Part shown: one piece after another, positions 24,641-37,079 of the stretch
Layout of the letters: the number at the start of each line of letters is the position of its first letter
Numbering within the stretch: position 1 is the stretch's first letter
Source: Pseudocercospora fijiensis CIRAD86
Lineage: Eukaryota > Ascomycota > Dothideomycetes > Mycosphaerellales > Mycosphaerellaceae
Direction: 5' to 3'
Assembly (NCBI RefSeq): GCF_000340215.1
Contig: NW_006921549.1
Span: 380,001-444,000, forward strand
DNA: 64,000 nucleotides
Translations under genes and position numbers: made by a program
Notes under the pieces: model-generated
The model's input: the letters and a program-made list of their open reading frames with translations, nothing else
Database searches by the model: none
What the model was told of the DNA's origin: nothing

Positions 24641-25710
24641 GAAGGTTCTTCGGTAGTAAATCGATTCTACTATTATCGCGCTTTTGTCTAGTTTAGGTTA
24701 CTATCTATAGCCGTTATATCTATATTCTTCTGCTTAGTAGTAGCCTTTATATCTGAATTTTCCTAGGCGGTACGCCGCTTATTATTGCTCTACGTAATAG
24801 TAGCTTCGCGTACTAGTTACGAGGCCTTAGAAATAGAAGTAGTACTTACGCGGGGTAGTAAAGATACGCTATCGTCGTAGGTAGTCCCGGTAATAATGCT
24901 ATTTCGATTATTAGAGAAGTTAGCTTCGTCGTCTATATTTTCGAGAGATAGCTATACTAAGTTAGCGAGGAAGATAATAGCGGTATAGATACGGATAAGT
25001 TTTCTTACCGCCCGCTAAAACTCTACGTCTATCTGCTCGCGCTAAGTATAATAGGAGGGCCGCGTTAGTAAGATTGTTAATTCGTCTTCGGAGGATAAGG
25101 TCTATTAATACTAATTAGTAGTAGTCGACTTTTAAGTTAACAAGGATATAGCGGGTCGGGGAGTGCCTATATCTTAAAGGAATAATAGTATAGGTCTAGT
25201 ACGGCGAGGCTTTGCCTAACGGTACGATACTAGGTCTAAATCGGCTTTAGAAGGCTATAAAAGCTAGTTAGTAGCTACTAAGACGATAAGGGATACGGTA
25301 ATCGGGGTAGTACTTACGTCTTAGATAAAAAGTAGCTTTAGTCTTAAAAAACGAGGCTATAGTTCGAGGTAGCGTCCTATAGAAAATTCGTATTAGGAGT
25401 GCTAAGGCTAAATTAGGTTAATAGCTACTTATATAGATAAGACAAATTTGTTTTGCTTACGTCTAGGGCGCGTAGTTGCTTTAGTATCGAATAAGGAGGC
25501 ATTAGATTCTCGTCCTTAGAGACCTAGGGATATATATTGTTAGTCGCTAATATCGAGAGAGATATATCCTAAGAAGTATATACCTCTTCTAGCTAGGTAG
25601 ATCGTAGAATTACTTTTAAGCTATAAGGCTTCGATATATACGAAGAAGGTACTATTAAGCTAACTTTATGCTTTATACGTAGCTATATTAAACTATTGTA
25701 ATAGGGGTTA
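24640..25710 (-). pseudogene. unknown ORF, C-terminal part, cut by element B
   Basis: The reverse frame reads from the LTR edge (25710) down to about 24650 with only RIP-type stops: helical segments, then a region with SLENIDDEANFSNNRNS (about 24925-24975) and a basic, Gln/Lys-rich end with NNKRRTAQENS (about 24760). The frame on the other side of element B (32850-34030, also reverse) stops exactly at the opposite LTR edge, so both pieces probably belong to one gene of roughly 750 codons. Family unknown. Confidence 0.5.
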
Positions 25711-25894
25711 TATTAGCAGGTAGATAGGGTAGTAGTAGGTACAAGTAGTATTCGATAAGGAGCTAGGAGGAGAGGGAGGAAGGCAGGTAAGTTAGCCTAT
25801 TACTAAGCGCTAAGCCCTGCCTAAGGCATTAAGACCCTAGCTTTACTCGAGCCCGGTTATATACTAATTACGTATAACCTCTTTAGTCCTAATA
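25711..25894 (-). repeat. 3' LTR of element B1 (184 bp)
   Basis: In element orientation it begins TATTAGGACTAAAGAGG and ends CTGCTAATA. It matches 32666-32849 with few differences, nearly all of C-to-T or G-to-A type. Ends were set by comparison of three copies in the window. Confidence 0.95.
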
Positions 25895-27130
25895 TACGCT
25901 TCCCTTCTAAAGGCCGCGCCCTCGTAGCCTAACTATGTTCTAATCTCGACCTCTATTACTACTAACTTAGTAAGTCTAATAAGCTGCTTAGCCCGCGCTA
26001 AATTGAACACTTAACTACCTAATTATGTAATTATATCAAACCTTACCTCTAATATAATACAATGTTTAACTCTAACTACGCTATTCTTATATATAATAAA
26101 GTAATATATAACTACGAGAATTGAGGACTATCGACTAATTATAATACGAGCGCGTCTTCCCTACTATAATAGGTAGACATACGAGGTATTATAGCACTAC
26201 CTCCGTTCTAAGTAATGTCGTACCGAGTTCTTTGCGTCTACTCTTAAAAGACCTAGCAATGTCCGCTTCCGAGGGTTGTCTGCTTCTAAGGGTTTGTTCT
26301 TATTATTACGAGGACTATTATTTACTATCGTAGTTTTACTAGCCCTAATTAGTTAGGTTTAGTAGCCTTTAATTGTTAATCTTATCTTATCTTTTTAAAA
26401 AATATAGTTCGTCTAGTTTCTATAGGTAAAGGCTATTATAAGTATAATAGTTAAGGTTCGCCTCGCTTAAAGGGTTAGAAAGATCGAGGAGTAACCTATT
26501 GTCCGCAAGATCGACCCCGGCTAGCTTAGCTCTATAGTTTTGCCCTTAGTTAGTCTATCTTAATCTTTTAAGCGGCTTAAAGTTTTTATTAAACCCTTAG
26601 TAGGTTCAATCTTTTTAACTTAGTTAGTATAGTGCTTTAGGCTCGTAGTATAGGTAAGGTTAGTAATAGTAGCGAGTAGGTAATGTTAATAATAGCGGCG
26701 CTAGTCGTCTTAGTGCTAACTTTACCTTACTTCCGATTTCCTTCTTCGACTAATAATATACTTCGCAATACCGTTACTAATATAGTCGTACCGCCTTCCG
26801 GCGTACCGCTAGCTCGTAGTGCGACGCTATTATTATTATTATTATCGTTATTATTATTCGTACGCGCCGCCCTTACCAATCGTTTAGGCCTCGAGGCCTT
26901 ATTAGAATAAAGGAACAAGAGGGGGACCTAAATACTAGGAGGAGGGCCTTATAGGGCGTATTAGTAAAGAGGGGGGAGCCCTTAAAAGAGTATACAATTA
27001 GTCGACGCGTTATAGCGCGCTTGTTAACACCTAGTACGCGTTTACGATAGTAATATAGTCTTATTATCCTAGTTTGCCGGCCTCTAATTAGTTAGCTAAT
27101 AGCACCCCGGAGGTAGTATTATTCCTAGGC
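25895..27130 (-). other. 3' untranslated region of element B1
   Basis: About 1.2 kb between the chromodomain and the 3' LTR without a recognisable frame. It contains an (ATT)n-type microsatellite at about 26828-26858. Open frames on both strands over that microsatellite are low-complexity artefacts. Confidence 0.55.
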
Positions 27131-27139
27131 GACATTATA

Positions 27140-30100
27140 GGCCCTTAGCCTTCTTCTTGTTCTTTATACTAGTCTAATATTCGTCTAATAACTTAGCTAT
27201 ATCCTTAAAGGAGTCTTTAGCTTCCTACGAGTCCTATTCTAGTAAATAGCCCTACCACCTTAATAGGTACTCCTTCTTGCCCTTCCTAGTCCGATGCTTT
27301 AGTATACGCTCTATAGACTATAGCTCTTTACTATTAGCTAGTATGTCCTCGGATTTAGTAGGTGCTTCATCCCCTTCGCGTAGGTAGTACGGCTTAAGGA
27401 GGGATATATAGAAGGTGTTATAGATAGTGTAATAAGGTAGAAGCTATAGTTAATAGGCCTAGGTACCCCTAGGTTCTCGGATACGGAAAGGGCTAATATA
27501 CCTTAGTGCGAGTTTAGGCCTTGTTTTGCTATTAGGCGAGGGGTATTTGCGGATACGGAGGTTCTTCGTACTAAGTATAACTAGGTCGCCTTGCTTGAAG
27601 GTTATTAGAAGGTAGTGTTTGTTATAGTAGGCCTTCTAATAGGCCTAGGCCTTTACTAGTTTGTTAGCTAACTTAGCGTAAATTTCCCGCATCTTTTAAA
27701 CCCTCTTTATAGCCGCTAGTATCTTAGGTGTTAGTACTTAACGCGCTTCCCTTTCCTTACGCTCGGCCTCGAGCGATATAAATAGATCTTGTAGTAAGGT
27801 AGCGTTTTAGCCTATTATAGCTATATATAGTAAAACCTTAGTTAATAAGTAGGCACTATTATTATATACGAATTCAGCTAGTTATAGGAGGTTAACCTAG
27901 TCGTTAGGGTTCTCGTTAATATAACTACGTAGGTACTACTACAGGGTAGCATTTTGCCTCTCGGTTTAGCTATCTGTTTATAGATAGAAGGCTATAGATA
28001 GCCGATGCTTAAGTCTTAGCTATAGGCATATCTCACTCTAATAATAGGATATAAATATCGAGCCTCGGTCGGAAACTATCCTATTAGGGGTCCCCTAATA
28101 GCTATAGAAGATATTATTCTATAGTAACTTAGCTAAGTTAATAGCCGTCTAATCCTTCCGAGCGGGGATATAGCGAGCGCCCTTAGTAAACCGGTCTACG
28201 ACGACTAGGATAGCGTTAAAGATGTCTTTGCTTCCTCTTCGCTTAGTAGGGGGAAAGACCTATAATAAAGTCTATTATAAGCTCTACAAATAGCTTGTAA
28301 GGGATTAGTAATAAGGACAACTCGCTAAAAGGCTAATGCTTTAGTGCCTTAATACGTTAATATACGGTATACGTGTTTACGTAGTCCTTTATATCCCGCT
28401 TACTATTTAGCTAGTAGTATATACGCGATAGTAGCTCGTACGACCTCTCTATACTATAGTAACCGGCAAGCTTACTATTATAGTATCGCTTAAGAAGCTC
28501 TTATCTAATCGATTGCTTAGTAGGGATATAGTATCTGCCCTTAAACTTTAAGTAACCCTTATTATCGATCGACTAGTTACTCTTACTAGATCGAGTCGCT
28601 CGCCTACTTACAAGCTTATCGATACGTTTAGTAGCAAAGGCGTCCCTCTACTAAGCACGTAATAGCTTATCTATAAACGATTAACTATCCCTATTTATAA
28701 GGTTATTTAATAGCACCCTCGCTATTAAACGAGGTACGTATTATATATATCTAATAGCACTAGTAGCCGGATTAACTATAGCAGTGCTTTAATCGCTATT
28801 ACTATATATAGCGATATCGACTAGGGAGTTATTATAACTTCTCCTATCTGTGTCCTTAGCCCTTGCCTTAATACGTACTATTAATATAGCAAGAGTATTA
28901 ATATACTTCGAGCCGTCGTAGAGTCCGGTAAGCCGCTTATCCTACGCTTACTTATTAATATTACGGGCTATAGCAATCTTATGCTATAGGGTTAGAAACA
29001 ATAAATTAATAGATTGCTAAGTCTCGCTATCGTAATTAGGTCGCCTCGATAGGCTATCGGTAGGGTTACTTACGCCTAGCCGGTATAATATATTAAAATC
29101 GAACCTAGCGAGGTAGACGGCCTATCTAGCCTATCGACCTATAACCCTAGTAACCTTAGTAATGCTACGGAGGTTGTTATAGTCTGTATAGACCTATACT
29201 GTATATTAGGCCCTATCGAGGTAGTGCCTCTAATACTTAAAGGCCTCGAAAATAGCTAGCAACTCTTACTCGTAGGTTTCGTAGCGACGCTTAGTATTAA
29301 TTATCTTCCTTAAGAAGAAGGCAATCGGGTACTAGTAATTGTTATTAGCCTGTTGTAATATAATAGCTAATATAGCGAACTGTAAAGCGTTAGTCTTAAT
29401 ACAGATCTGTCTACTTAGTACGAAATAGTATAATAAGGGGACTTTAGTAAAGCGCTGCTTTAAACCGTTAAAAGCGGCTTGTGCCTTGTTAGTCTATTTA
29501 AACTCTCTAGATAGATTAGCCTTAGTTTTAGTAAGCTTAGTTAGTAGTATTACATGCCTCGAATAGCCCTTAATAAATCGACGGTAGAAGTTAGTAAAAC
29601 CTAGGAATAATTAAAGGCTAAAGCTCCTTAATACTAGTAGGCGTTAGCTACTTAGTAATAGTCGTAATCCGATTAGGATTAGCCTTAACACCCTCGGTTA
29701 ATACGAGGAAGCCAAGGAAGGCTACCTCCTTAGTAGCGAAGGTACATTTAGAAGGCTTGCAATATAGGCTATATATTCTTAGGCGATCGAGTACCTTACG
29801 GACTACAGCCTAGTACTCCGTAATATTAGGTAAGTGCGTGTAAACTAGGATGTTATCTAGGTAAACTATATAGAGGTAATCTAATAGGCCTAATAGGGCC
29901 CGATTAATATAGGACTAGAATATTGTAGAGGCGTTAGCTAGCCTAAATAGCATAACTAAGTACTCGAAATAGCTATAGCGAGTGCGGAAGGCTGTTTTCT
30001 ATTTATCGCCCTTACGAATACAGATACGATAGTACGTATCCTTAATGTCTAATATAGTATAGAAATAGGCGCTAGAAAGGCGATCGAGGGTCTTATTAAT

Positions 30101-31060
30101 AAGCGGAAGTAGACAGCGGTCTTTAATAGTAATAGCGTTAAGCCTACGATAGTCGATATATAGGCGTAGGCTACTATCCTTTTTTGGTACGAATAGGATA
30201 GGTACACTAGCAGGGCTGTTACTATACTGAATTCGACTATTAGCTAGGTTCTTATCTAGGTACTTACGTAACACAGTAAGTTCTCGTTTACTAAGGTTGT
30301 AGAGGGGCCTAAAGGGGACCTCTTTGCCCTCTATAATATTAATCTTATAATTAGTCTCTTTAAATATAGGCAACGTCGATGCTAGGTAGTGTTTAAATAC
30401 ATTAATATAGGTCTCCCGAATAGGCCGTAGTATACGAGCAAGCTAATTAGGATCTATGCTATCGGGGTGCATAGGTTCTTCGTTATTACTACCGAGTAGG
30501 TCGGTAGTCGGATTAGCTAGGGTTAGGTTGCTAATAAATAGGACCCTAATATCGTTAGGGCACTCGCTAACGTCGATATACTTAATGTCCTCTTTCCTAG
30601 CGATTCTAAATCGCTATTGTTAACTGCCTAAGTCTATAGCGATAGTATAGTGCTTAAGAATAGGGTTGCTAATAATAATAGTAGCTCCCCTATATAGGTT
30701 ATCTATATCTACTATATAGGCAGTAAAGTCTAGTAGGCGCTCGTTGCCGAGGTCGTCTCTTAGGACTATATAAACATAGTAGGCTCTATAGGTTAAGTGC
30801 TAAGCGTTATTAAATTAAGCAAGGGTTAGTAGGTTAGTCCTAGGCAATTGTCGAAGGTCTAATTACTTAGCTAGGCGATAGCTAATAAGGGCACTAACTG
30901 AATTTCCTAGATCTAGTATAACCTTAGTCTTATAATTAGTACTATACGAGTCCGATACGAGATAGGTACGTATAGAAGCTAGTATAATGTCGATAGTTTT
31001 ACGCCGTATAAGGCTAACAGTTAGTGCGGCGCTTATTCTTTTTTCGACTAATAAGAAGGT
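27140..31060 (-). pseudogene. pol of element B1 (protease to chromodomain integrase)
   Basis: Read on the reverse strand. Protease: LDLGNSVSALIS near 30895-30930. Reverse transcriptase: about 30373-29700, including the stop-free stretch 30373-29999 with VPKKDSSLRLYIDYRRLNAI-type palm sequence. The active site reads YLDNILVY at 29840-29863, with the second Asp changed to Asn by a G-to-A change. RNase H and integrase follow down to about 27350. The polyprotein ends in a chromodomain at about 27196-27296: KKEYLLRW, then GY, then an acidic segment and an alpha helix ending in LLDEY. Several Trp codons survive, showing weaker RIP than in A1/A2. Confidence 0.93.
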
Positions 31061-31099
31061 TAGCCTATAGGGGTAGCGTTAGCTACTAAAAGGTGCTTT

Positions 31100-32420
31100 C
31101 GGTACTTAGTAGTAGTACGGTTAATTCGGGCCTAATCCTTAGGTTTGTCGCATTAGCCTAGTAGATAGCTAGTGCTATTACAATTAAAGCACTTTAATCC
31201 GGTTAGAACATTACCGTAGCTGTTATTGTTAGTTAAGCGGTTAGTGTTATAAGGATACGAGCCCCTTCTACGGCCCCTATTACGGCCTCCTCGGTATAGC
31301 CGTCGGCTACGGCCTCTTCTACGGTCGTTGTTACTATTCCTATTATTAGTATTGTTGTTCTAGTAGAACCCTTAGCTATTGCCTCTACGGGCACTACGAT
31401 TGCCGCGGTTAGTACTAGCTAGTCGGATCCTCGATTCTAGTCGTTACTAGAGCGAAATAGCCCGTTTAGCTGTTTCTACTTCGACTATAAATTAAATGCG
31501 CGTTAGATTAGCCTATTCGAACATACGGCGGCGGTCTAATTTAAGGACTAATTCCTATCGCAATTTAGGGCGTATTTCGGATATCTAGATAGAGTCGGTC
31601 TTAGGTAGCAAATCGTCCTTAAGGGTCTTTAGACAGGCCTCGAAGGATCGAGAGGTTTAGTCGGCCTTTTGTTTAGTACGTAGGTATTAGTCTTAGGCGT
31701 GCTACTAGCGTAATATAGGGTTGCTAAGGGTGTCTAGTATAATAGTCTTATAGTCCTGCTATTAAATAGCGGTCTAATTAGTAAGGGAGTCGAAATAGTT
31801 ATCCTAGGTACGTTTCGGGTCGCTATCGATGTGCTATATAGCGTAGACGACTAATAAGTAGTTATCTAGAAGAGCTCTTAGTACATTTCTCTAATTAAGC
31901 TTATAGTTACGAATGTAGTCGTTATATTGCTTTCGACTAAAGCTATTAAATACGGTATAGTCCTTAAGTTTAGCATCCTTCTTTTGAATAGTTAGTAAGG
32001 AAGGCCCCGCTATTAGTTTAGTATTAGTAGCTAGGGCTTCCTATAGGCAGTGAATTTTAAGGAGGTTATCCTTTAGCTATTGTTCTTAACGTAAGGCAGT
32101 AAGCCTGTTCTAAGTGGCTTCTTAAAGTCTCGCTACTAGCTAGGGGCTAAAGGCTAGTTAGCTGTGTCGACGGTTAATAATATTACTAAGAATGTCGTTA
32201 ATAGGTAACGAGGGGTTATCCCCTTCGATTATAGGTTCTTTAGCAGGCCCTCTAGTAGGCTCTTTAGTAGGAGGCACTTTAGTAGGTACTTTAGTAGGCA
32301 CTTTAGTAGGCACTGCACTACTAGCGTTGTCGTTACTAGCGCTGCTAGCGGCGCCGCGATTGTTGTTACTTCGTAATAAGCCGGCTATTATAATAAGGGA
32401 TAGCACTAATAATGTATTAT
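31100..32420 (-). pseudogene. gag of element B1
   Basis: The reverse frame starts near 32420 with a Ser/Ala/Asn-rich head. It then has a proline-threonine-lysine repeat (PTKVPTKVP, about 32240-32310) encoded by a 12-base tandem repeat, a helical capsid-like core (about 32150-31500), a basic Arg/Gly region (about 31400-31250), and one zinc knuckle at 31150-31191. The knuckle reads C-x2-C-x4-Y-x4-C, with Tyr in the His position, a single RIP change. Pol follows directly. Confidence 0.85.
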
Positions 32421-32665
32421 AGCCCCTTATAGTGCGGATATAGCGGAATTAGCGAGTATCGGTCTAGCACAATTAACTTAGTATAGTAGGCCGTATAGAA
32501 GGCCTTGCTTAATAATTGGTACGGTTATTCTAATAGAATAGTACGTATAGATCCCGCCTCGGGCGCAATATAGTTAGATTAACGGTTTTCGTAGCTATAC
32601 CGCTAAAAGCTTGAAATAAGGACTATCTAGCTACTACCCTTAAAGGGTAGATCGAATACTAGGTA

Positions 32666-32849
32666 TATTAGCAGGTAGATAGGGTAGTAGTAGGTATAAG
32701 TAGTATTCGATAAGGAGCTAGGAGGAGAGGGAGGAAGGTAGGCAAGTTAGCCTATTGCTAAGCGCTAAGCCCTGCCTAAGGCATTAAGACCCTAGCTTTA
32801 CTCGAGCCCGGTTACATACCAATTACGTATAACCTCTTTAGTCCTAATA
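32666..32849 (-). repeat. 5' LTR of element B1 (184 bp)
   Basis: Partner of 25711-25894, same length. In element orientation the internal leader follows at 32665 and runs into gag. The outer edge at 32849 abuts a reverse ORF that ends abruptly there. Confidence 0.95.
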
Positions 32850-34030
32850 ACTATCGAGTAGCGACTTAGTAGCTATAACCGCTCTTAGATAATACAGCTC
32901 TAGAAAGTTACGTATAATCTATGCTAGAAGGTTACGCTTATTACGCTCTTCTTCTCCTACTACGTACGGTAGTAGGGAGGACTAGACGAGGAGGTTATAT
33001 AGTATATTTAACTTAGCTAGCGCTATATTATTAATATATCGATTACCCGAGAAGGCTTCTCTAAAATGCTCGAGAGCCGGTAATAAAGCCTTATAGTTAT
33101 AAGGCATTTTAGCCTTAATACGTTTTTATCGAAACAATTAATTTAAAGTAGGGACTAGTAAGAGATAGGAGAAATCTATAGAGGAGTGCTAGATAACGTA
33201 GTCCCGTTATAGTATTAGTATATTCTTAATAGAGTTATTATAGCTCAGTAGCGGGGTTTAGAAGAAGTTAGGCTACGAATAGGAGGTTTATTATAGGAAA
33301 TAGAATTTAAGGAGAGTAAGGGCGCCCGCGCGAGTCTAGAGACTAATAAAGGACGATTTATATAGGAGTTAAAATAATTCGCTATTCTTATATAGTCGCT
33401 TTAGTTAGATATAATTAAGCTTATCCGAATCGCTATTTTTATATCCTTGCTTTAGTTAGACGTAGGTAGGATAGTTACTTATATAGATACTAAACACTTA
33501 GGTCCTACCTTTACTATCTCTAAATCGGCCTAATAAAGCCGGACGGTATAGAAGCTAGCTTATAAAGCTAAAGTCTTTCTCGTATTAACTAGCTATAGAG
33601 ACGACGTATATTGCTATAGTAGTCCGCGTTTAGGATAGGAGGCTAAAGATTTTATAGGAAGTGCGTATAGGTTATCGGCCGGCTATCTCTAATTATAGGG
33701 CTTAGCAGTATTAGCCTATAATTGTTTATAGAAGCTTAGAAAGGCGCTAACAGTATAGCGCTAAGATTCGGCAACGTGTTTAATATAATAGTAGTTAGAG
33801 TAAGACGATAGTAGTCGCGGAAAAGCAGATATCTAGAGGCTCGGCTATTAGTACTACGGGGTTCGGTCCGCTACCGTAGCTAGTCCGGATCTAGCTATTA
33901 CCGTAAATTCCTTTATAACCTTGCCTACTAGCAAAGTCTAACGATTTTAGACATTTACAAATAATACTATCGTTTATAAGCGGCTCGATACTTCCGAATT
34001 GGCTTTATAGCTTCGGCTTAACTATTTATT
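32850..34030 (-). pseudogene. unknown ORF, N-terminal part, cut by element B1
   Basis: The reverse frame ends at the LTR edge in a well-formed stretch: KMPYNYKALLPALEHFREAF (about 33058-33117), GEEERNKRNLLAQIIRNF (about 32905-32958), then IATKSLLDS next to the LTR. Upstream (34030-33240) the coding frame is less clear because more than one frame reads well, so frame shifts are likely. It joins logically to the reverse piece at 24640-25710 across element B1. The protein family is not recognised. Confidence 0.45.
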
Positions 34031-34880
34031 AGGGCTTATAGCGGCGACACTATATTAGCTACCTTATCTAGGCCTCCGAATAGCTACCGAACGCAGAGTC
34101 GATTAGATAGAATACTATTATATATTACGCGATTCTATACGTATCCTATTACGACGACGGCGAGCCTTAGCTAGCTATCTTAATTAGCCTAATAGGCTCT
34201 AAATATATAGTCGGCGATTAGTTCTATAGAAACTAGCTTCTTAGTAGTTAACTAGCGAAGTATATATACTATCGTCTCTTCTACCTTAACCGATTCTCCT
34301 AATAGCGTCCTACTTACCTACTACTCTCGCGCCTTATAATTTTCTTAAATCGAGTCCTTGCTACTAATCTTTCTAGCGTAACTAACGCTTTCCCGCTCTT
34401 TTAAGAATTGTATTAACTAGTACTTATCTAACTACTAACCCGAATCTACTCTAGTCTAGCAATATAGTACGTAACCGTAGCTTGCTTTTAGAGTTTGCGG
34501 CATTAAGTATCCTTTAAGCTATATACTAACTTTCGTATTATTCTATTTAGGGCGAACTCGTACTCCCGCTTCTAGCCTCCTATATCTAGCCGTAGACAAT
34601 TCCTACTCGGGCTATTAACGATGCTATTATTATACTAAACGACCTAGCGGCTAAGAATAAGCCTCGCCTATAGCTATAGCCTTCTTGTCTTACGTAGCGA
34701 GTCTACGCTAATCTTACCCTTAGCTTCCTCGCTAGCTAGGGTATAGCTAAGAATAGCTATCTATCTCGAATTATCTAGAGTACTAGTAATCTAAATATTA
34801 CGGTTAGTCTTTATAGTTTATTTAAAGCCTCGTAGATACCTAATATCGCTTCTTTTAGATCCTCCTATTATACGCGAAGT
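34031..34880. other. RIP-degraded stretch, coding strand unclear
   Basis: Readable forward and reverse frames overlap here without a recognisable domain. It may hold the promoter region between the reverse ORF on the left and the forward ORF on the right. Confidence 0.3.
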
Positions 34881-34884
34881 ATAA

Positions 34885-36322
34885 GATCTCTTATAATTGC
34901 CCTATCTCTCCGGCCTAGGTTTATAAGTTTCTTAAGGATATACCGATACTAATATAGTACGGTCCTTAGGTCTTCCGCCTCCTTCTTAACTATACTTTAA
35001 ATTTTATTAAGAATTATATCTCGGCTAAGGCGCTTCCTAATACAATCGTAATTCGCGATAATATAGTCTTCTAGAAGAAGTATATACGTACCTAGCCTAA
35101 CTTGTTATCCTTGCCTAGTATAGAGGACCTCTAGAAAGAGACTTTAAATAGTCTTAGATTATATTAGCCTCCGACAGTTCGCTATAGTTAGAAGGTGCTT
35201 ATTAATAATATACTCGCTAATCTCCGAGCCTCTAGTATATAGGACTTGCCTTTAAAGACGAAAGCGGTATTAGAAATTACGCTAGAGCCGATAAGCCTAG
35301 CTATAGCCCGCCTACGTCGCGCTTACCTAGTATTACTAATTATACTAGAGCCGATAAGCCTAGATATACCTCGCCTAGCTATACCTCGCCTACGTCGCGC
35401 TTACCTAGTATCGCTAATCCTACCGGCCCCTACGAGTCTCGTTATACCTCGCCTACGCCGATAGTAGGAGATCCCTCTTACTCTTCTATCTAGCCCTTTC
35501 GTTACGCCTTCCTTGTCTCTTATAACGCCTTCCTCTTCTCCTACTACGACTTAGCCTAAGGTAATACTAGACGCTAAATCTACTAAGACCTATACCGAGC
35601 TAGCTAAAGAGGCTAAGATTCGTAGTACTATAGACTTAGAACTCCGTACCTACTTTAACGCTATATCTACGAAAGCTACTTAGAAGCTACGCGACGAGCG
35701 GGATAGTCGTCGTATTAAAGCCTCTAATATTCGTACCGAGCTAGCTAAGGAGGTTATAAATCGCGGTACTACTAATTTAGAGCTCCGCTCTAACCTCGTC
35801 GAAATATCCTCGATAGTCTATAATCTTCGCTAGTAGCTTACTAGCTAGGCCGAGAGAGTAAACTAAGAAATTACTCGTATATAGGCCTTAGGCCTCGATT
35901 CTAATATTAACCTCTACGTTATACTTAAGACCTTTTAGAAGGAACTCCTCGACCTTAACGATAGTCTCTTCGATACCGATATCCCTTCTAGCCTCGTTAG
36001 CTACGTCTACGACTTAGCTAAGCCTTCGATATAACGAAACTCCGTCCCTAAAGCTAAGATCGAGAGCCTAGAAGACTCTACTAGTAAGAATTACGCTATG
36101 CTTAAGACCCTCTAGAAGGAATTCCTCGATCTATATTACTTCCTCTAGAATACCGATCTTCCTAATAGTATCGTAAACGTAATTAATTACTTTATTTATC
36201 GTTCCTAGTACGAGTATACCGATCTTAAGTCTAGAATTAAGGCTTTAAGTAATACTCTATATACTATACTAAAGCAGCGCTTTATATTAACTCGCTTAAC
36301 TTAAGTAGTTAACATTTCTAGA
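34885..36322 (+). pseudogene. unknown coiled-coil-like ORF, ends at element A2
   Basis: A forward frame (phase shared with the stop-free stretch 35246-35464) reads continuously to about 36305. After a helical start it contains an imperfect repeat of about 50-60 bases at 35270-35460, coding for LEPISL...RLRRAYLV units. It then has a Ser/Pro/Thr spacer and a long helical region with heptad-like spacing, such as TELAKEAKIRSTIDLELRTY (about 35600-35660) and LKTLQKEFLDLYYFL (about 36100-36145). It stops at the left LTR of A2 (36323). A forward frame of similar style resumes at 43019, so A2 may sit inside it. No family recognised. Confidence 0.45.
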
Positions 36323-37025
36323 TATAAGGGTTAGAGGCTAAGTAGTAAGAATGTATACGAAACTTTAAACTAAACTAAAGGGAGTACTAAATTAATATAG
36401 CTACTATCTATATAAGACGAACTATAAAGAAAGGAAGAAGGGTATCTTAGAGGGAGAGCCCCTTCCTTAGTATCCCGCCCTATAGGCGTCTAGCGCGTCT
36501 AACGCGTAAGCGTAAGTATATATACCTTGCTTACCAACTTCTTAGCAAACCTCTACTTTTAGGTCCTTCCCTACGCGCTAAGTACGCGCGCGCGTATCCC
36601 GCTTATCCGCTATCTCGTAGCGCTTTTATCTCCTAGCTAACTTATACGGCGCGCGTATACGAACTCGTTTAACCGCTCTTAAGTAAATATATTTCTCCTA
36701 GCTCTTCCCTATCTTCCGGTTCCTTCCTACTACTCGGATCTATCCTACGACTCTATATATCTTACTTGCTATTATCCGTATATACGTACGCGTAGTTTAG
36801 TATAGTCCCGTCGTTCGTATATTAATATATAACGTATTGTTTTACTATATACGGCCTCCGCGGGAGTCTCTAAGATATTACGTTATATACTAAATAGGCG
36901 GCTAACTAGGCGACCTACTTCGCTAGAGGCCCCTACTACTAAGGCAACTTAAATCCGATATTACTTTATAGTATAGCGGCTAGCTTATAGGACTTGTTAG
37001 TACTTTCTAGGTAGCTACTATAATA
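36323..37025 (-). repeat. 3' LTR of element A2 (703 bp)
   Basis: Bounded on the plus strand by TATAAGGG at the left and ...CTACTATAATA at the right, directly followed by the C7 (G7 on the element strand) polypurine tract at 37030-37036. Compared with the other A2 LTR it has about 13 extra bases near 36440 (AGGGTATCTTAG region). Confidence 0.93.
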
Positions 37026-37079
37026 GTAGCCCCCCCTCGTTTTACGTAGAGCTCCTACGACGCTAAAGGAGGTCCGTAT

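Larger units (their letters stand above)
25711..32849 (-). mobile_element. Ty3/gypsy chromovirus, copy B1
   Basis: Reverse-oriented element with two nearly identical 184-bp LTRs (25711-25894 and 32666-32849) and the internal order gag, protease, RT, RNase H, integrase, chromodomain. The integrase ends in a chromodomain, which places it among chromoviruses; in that group the chromodomain directs integration to marked chromatin. RIP is milder than in A1/A2: more TG and CA remain, mostly as TGC/GCA. No 5-bp target-site duplication is evident. It appears to sit inside a reverse ORF. A second copy starts at 63597. Confidence 0.97.

Noticed and set aside
26683..26918. Overlapping forward and reverse frames
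   Set aside because: Both cross an (ATT)n microsatellite in the 3' region of element B1; low-complexity artefacts.
32192..32422. Forward 76-codon frame
   Set aside because: Antisense of the proline-threonine-lysine repeat in the gag of element B1, which is on the reverse strand.
25706..32854. 5-bp target-site duplication around element B1
   Set aside because: GGTTA on the left and ACTAT on the right cannot be reconciled by C-to-T or G-to-A changes.
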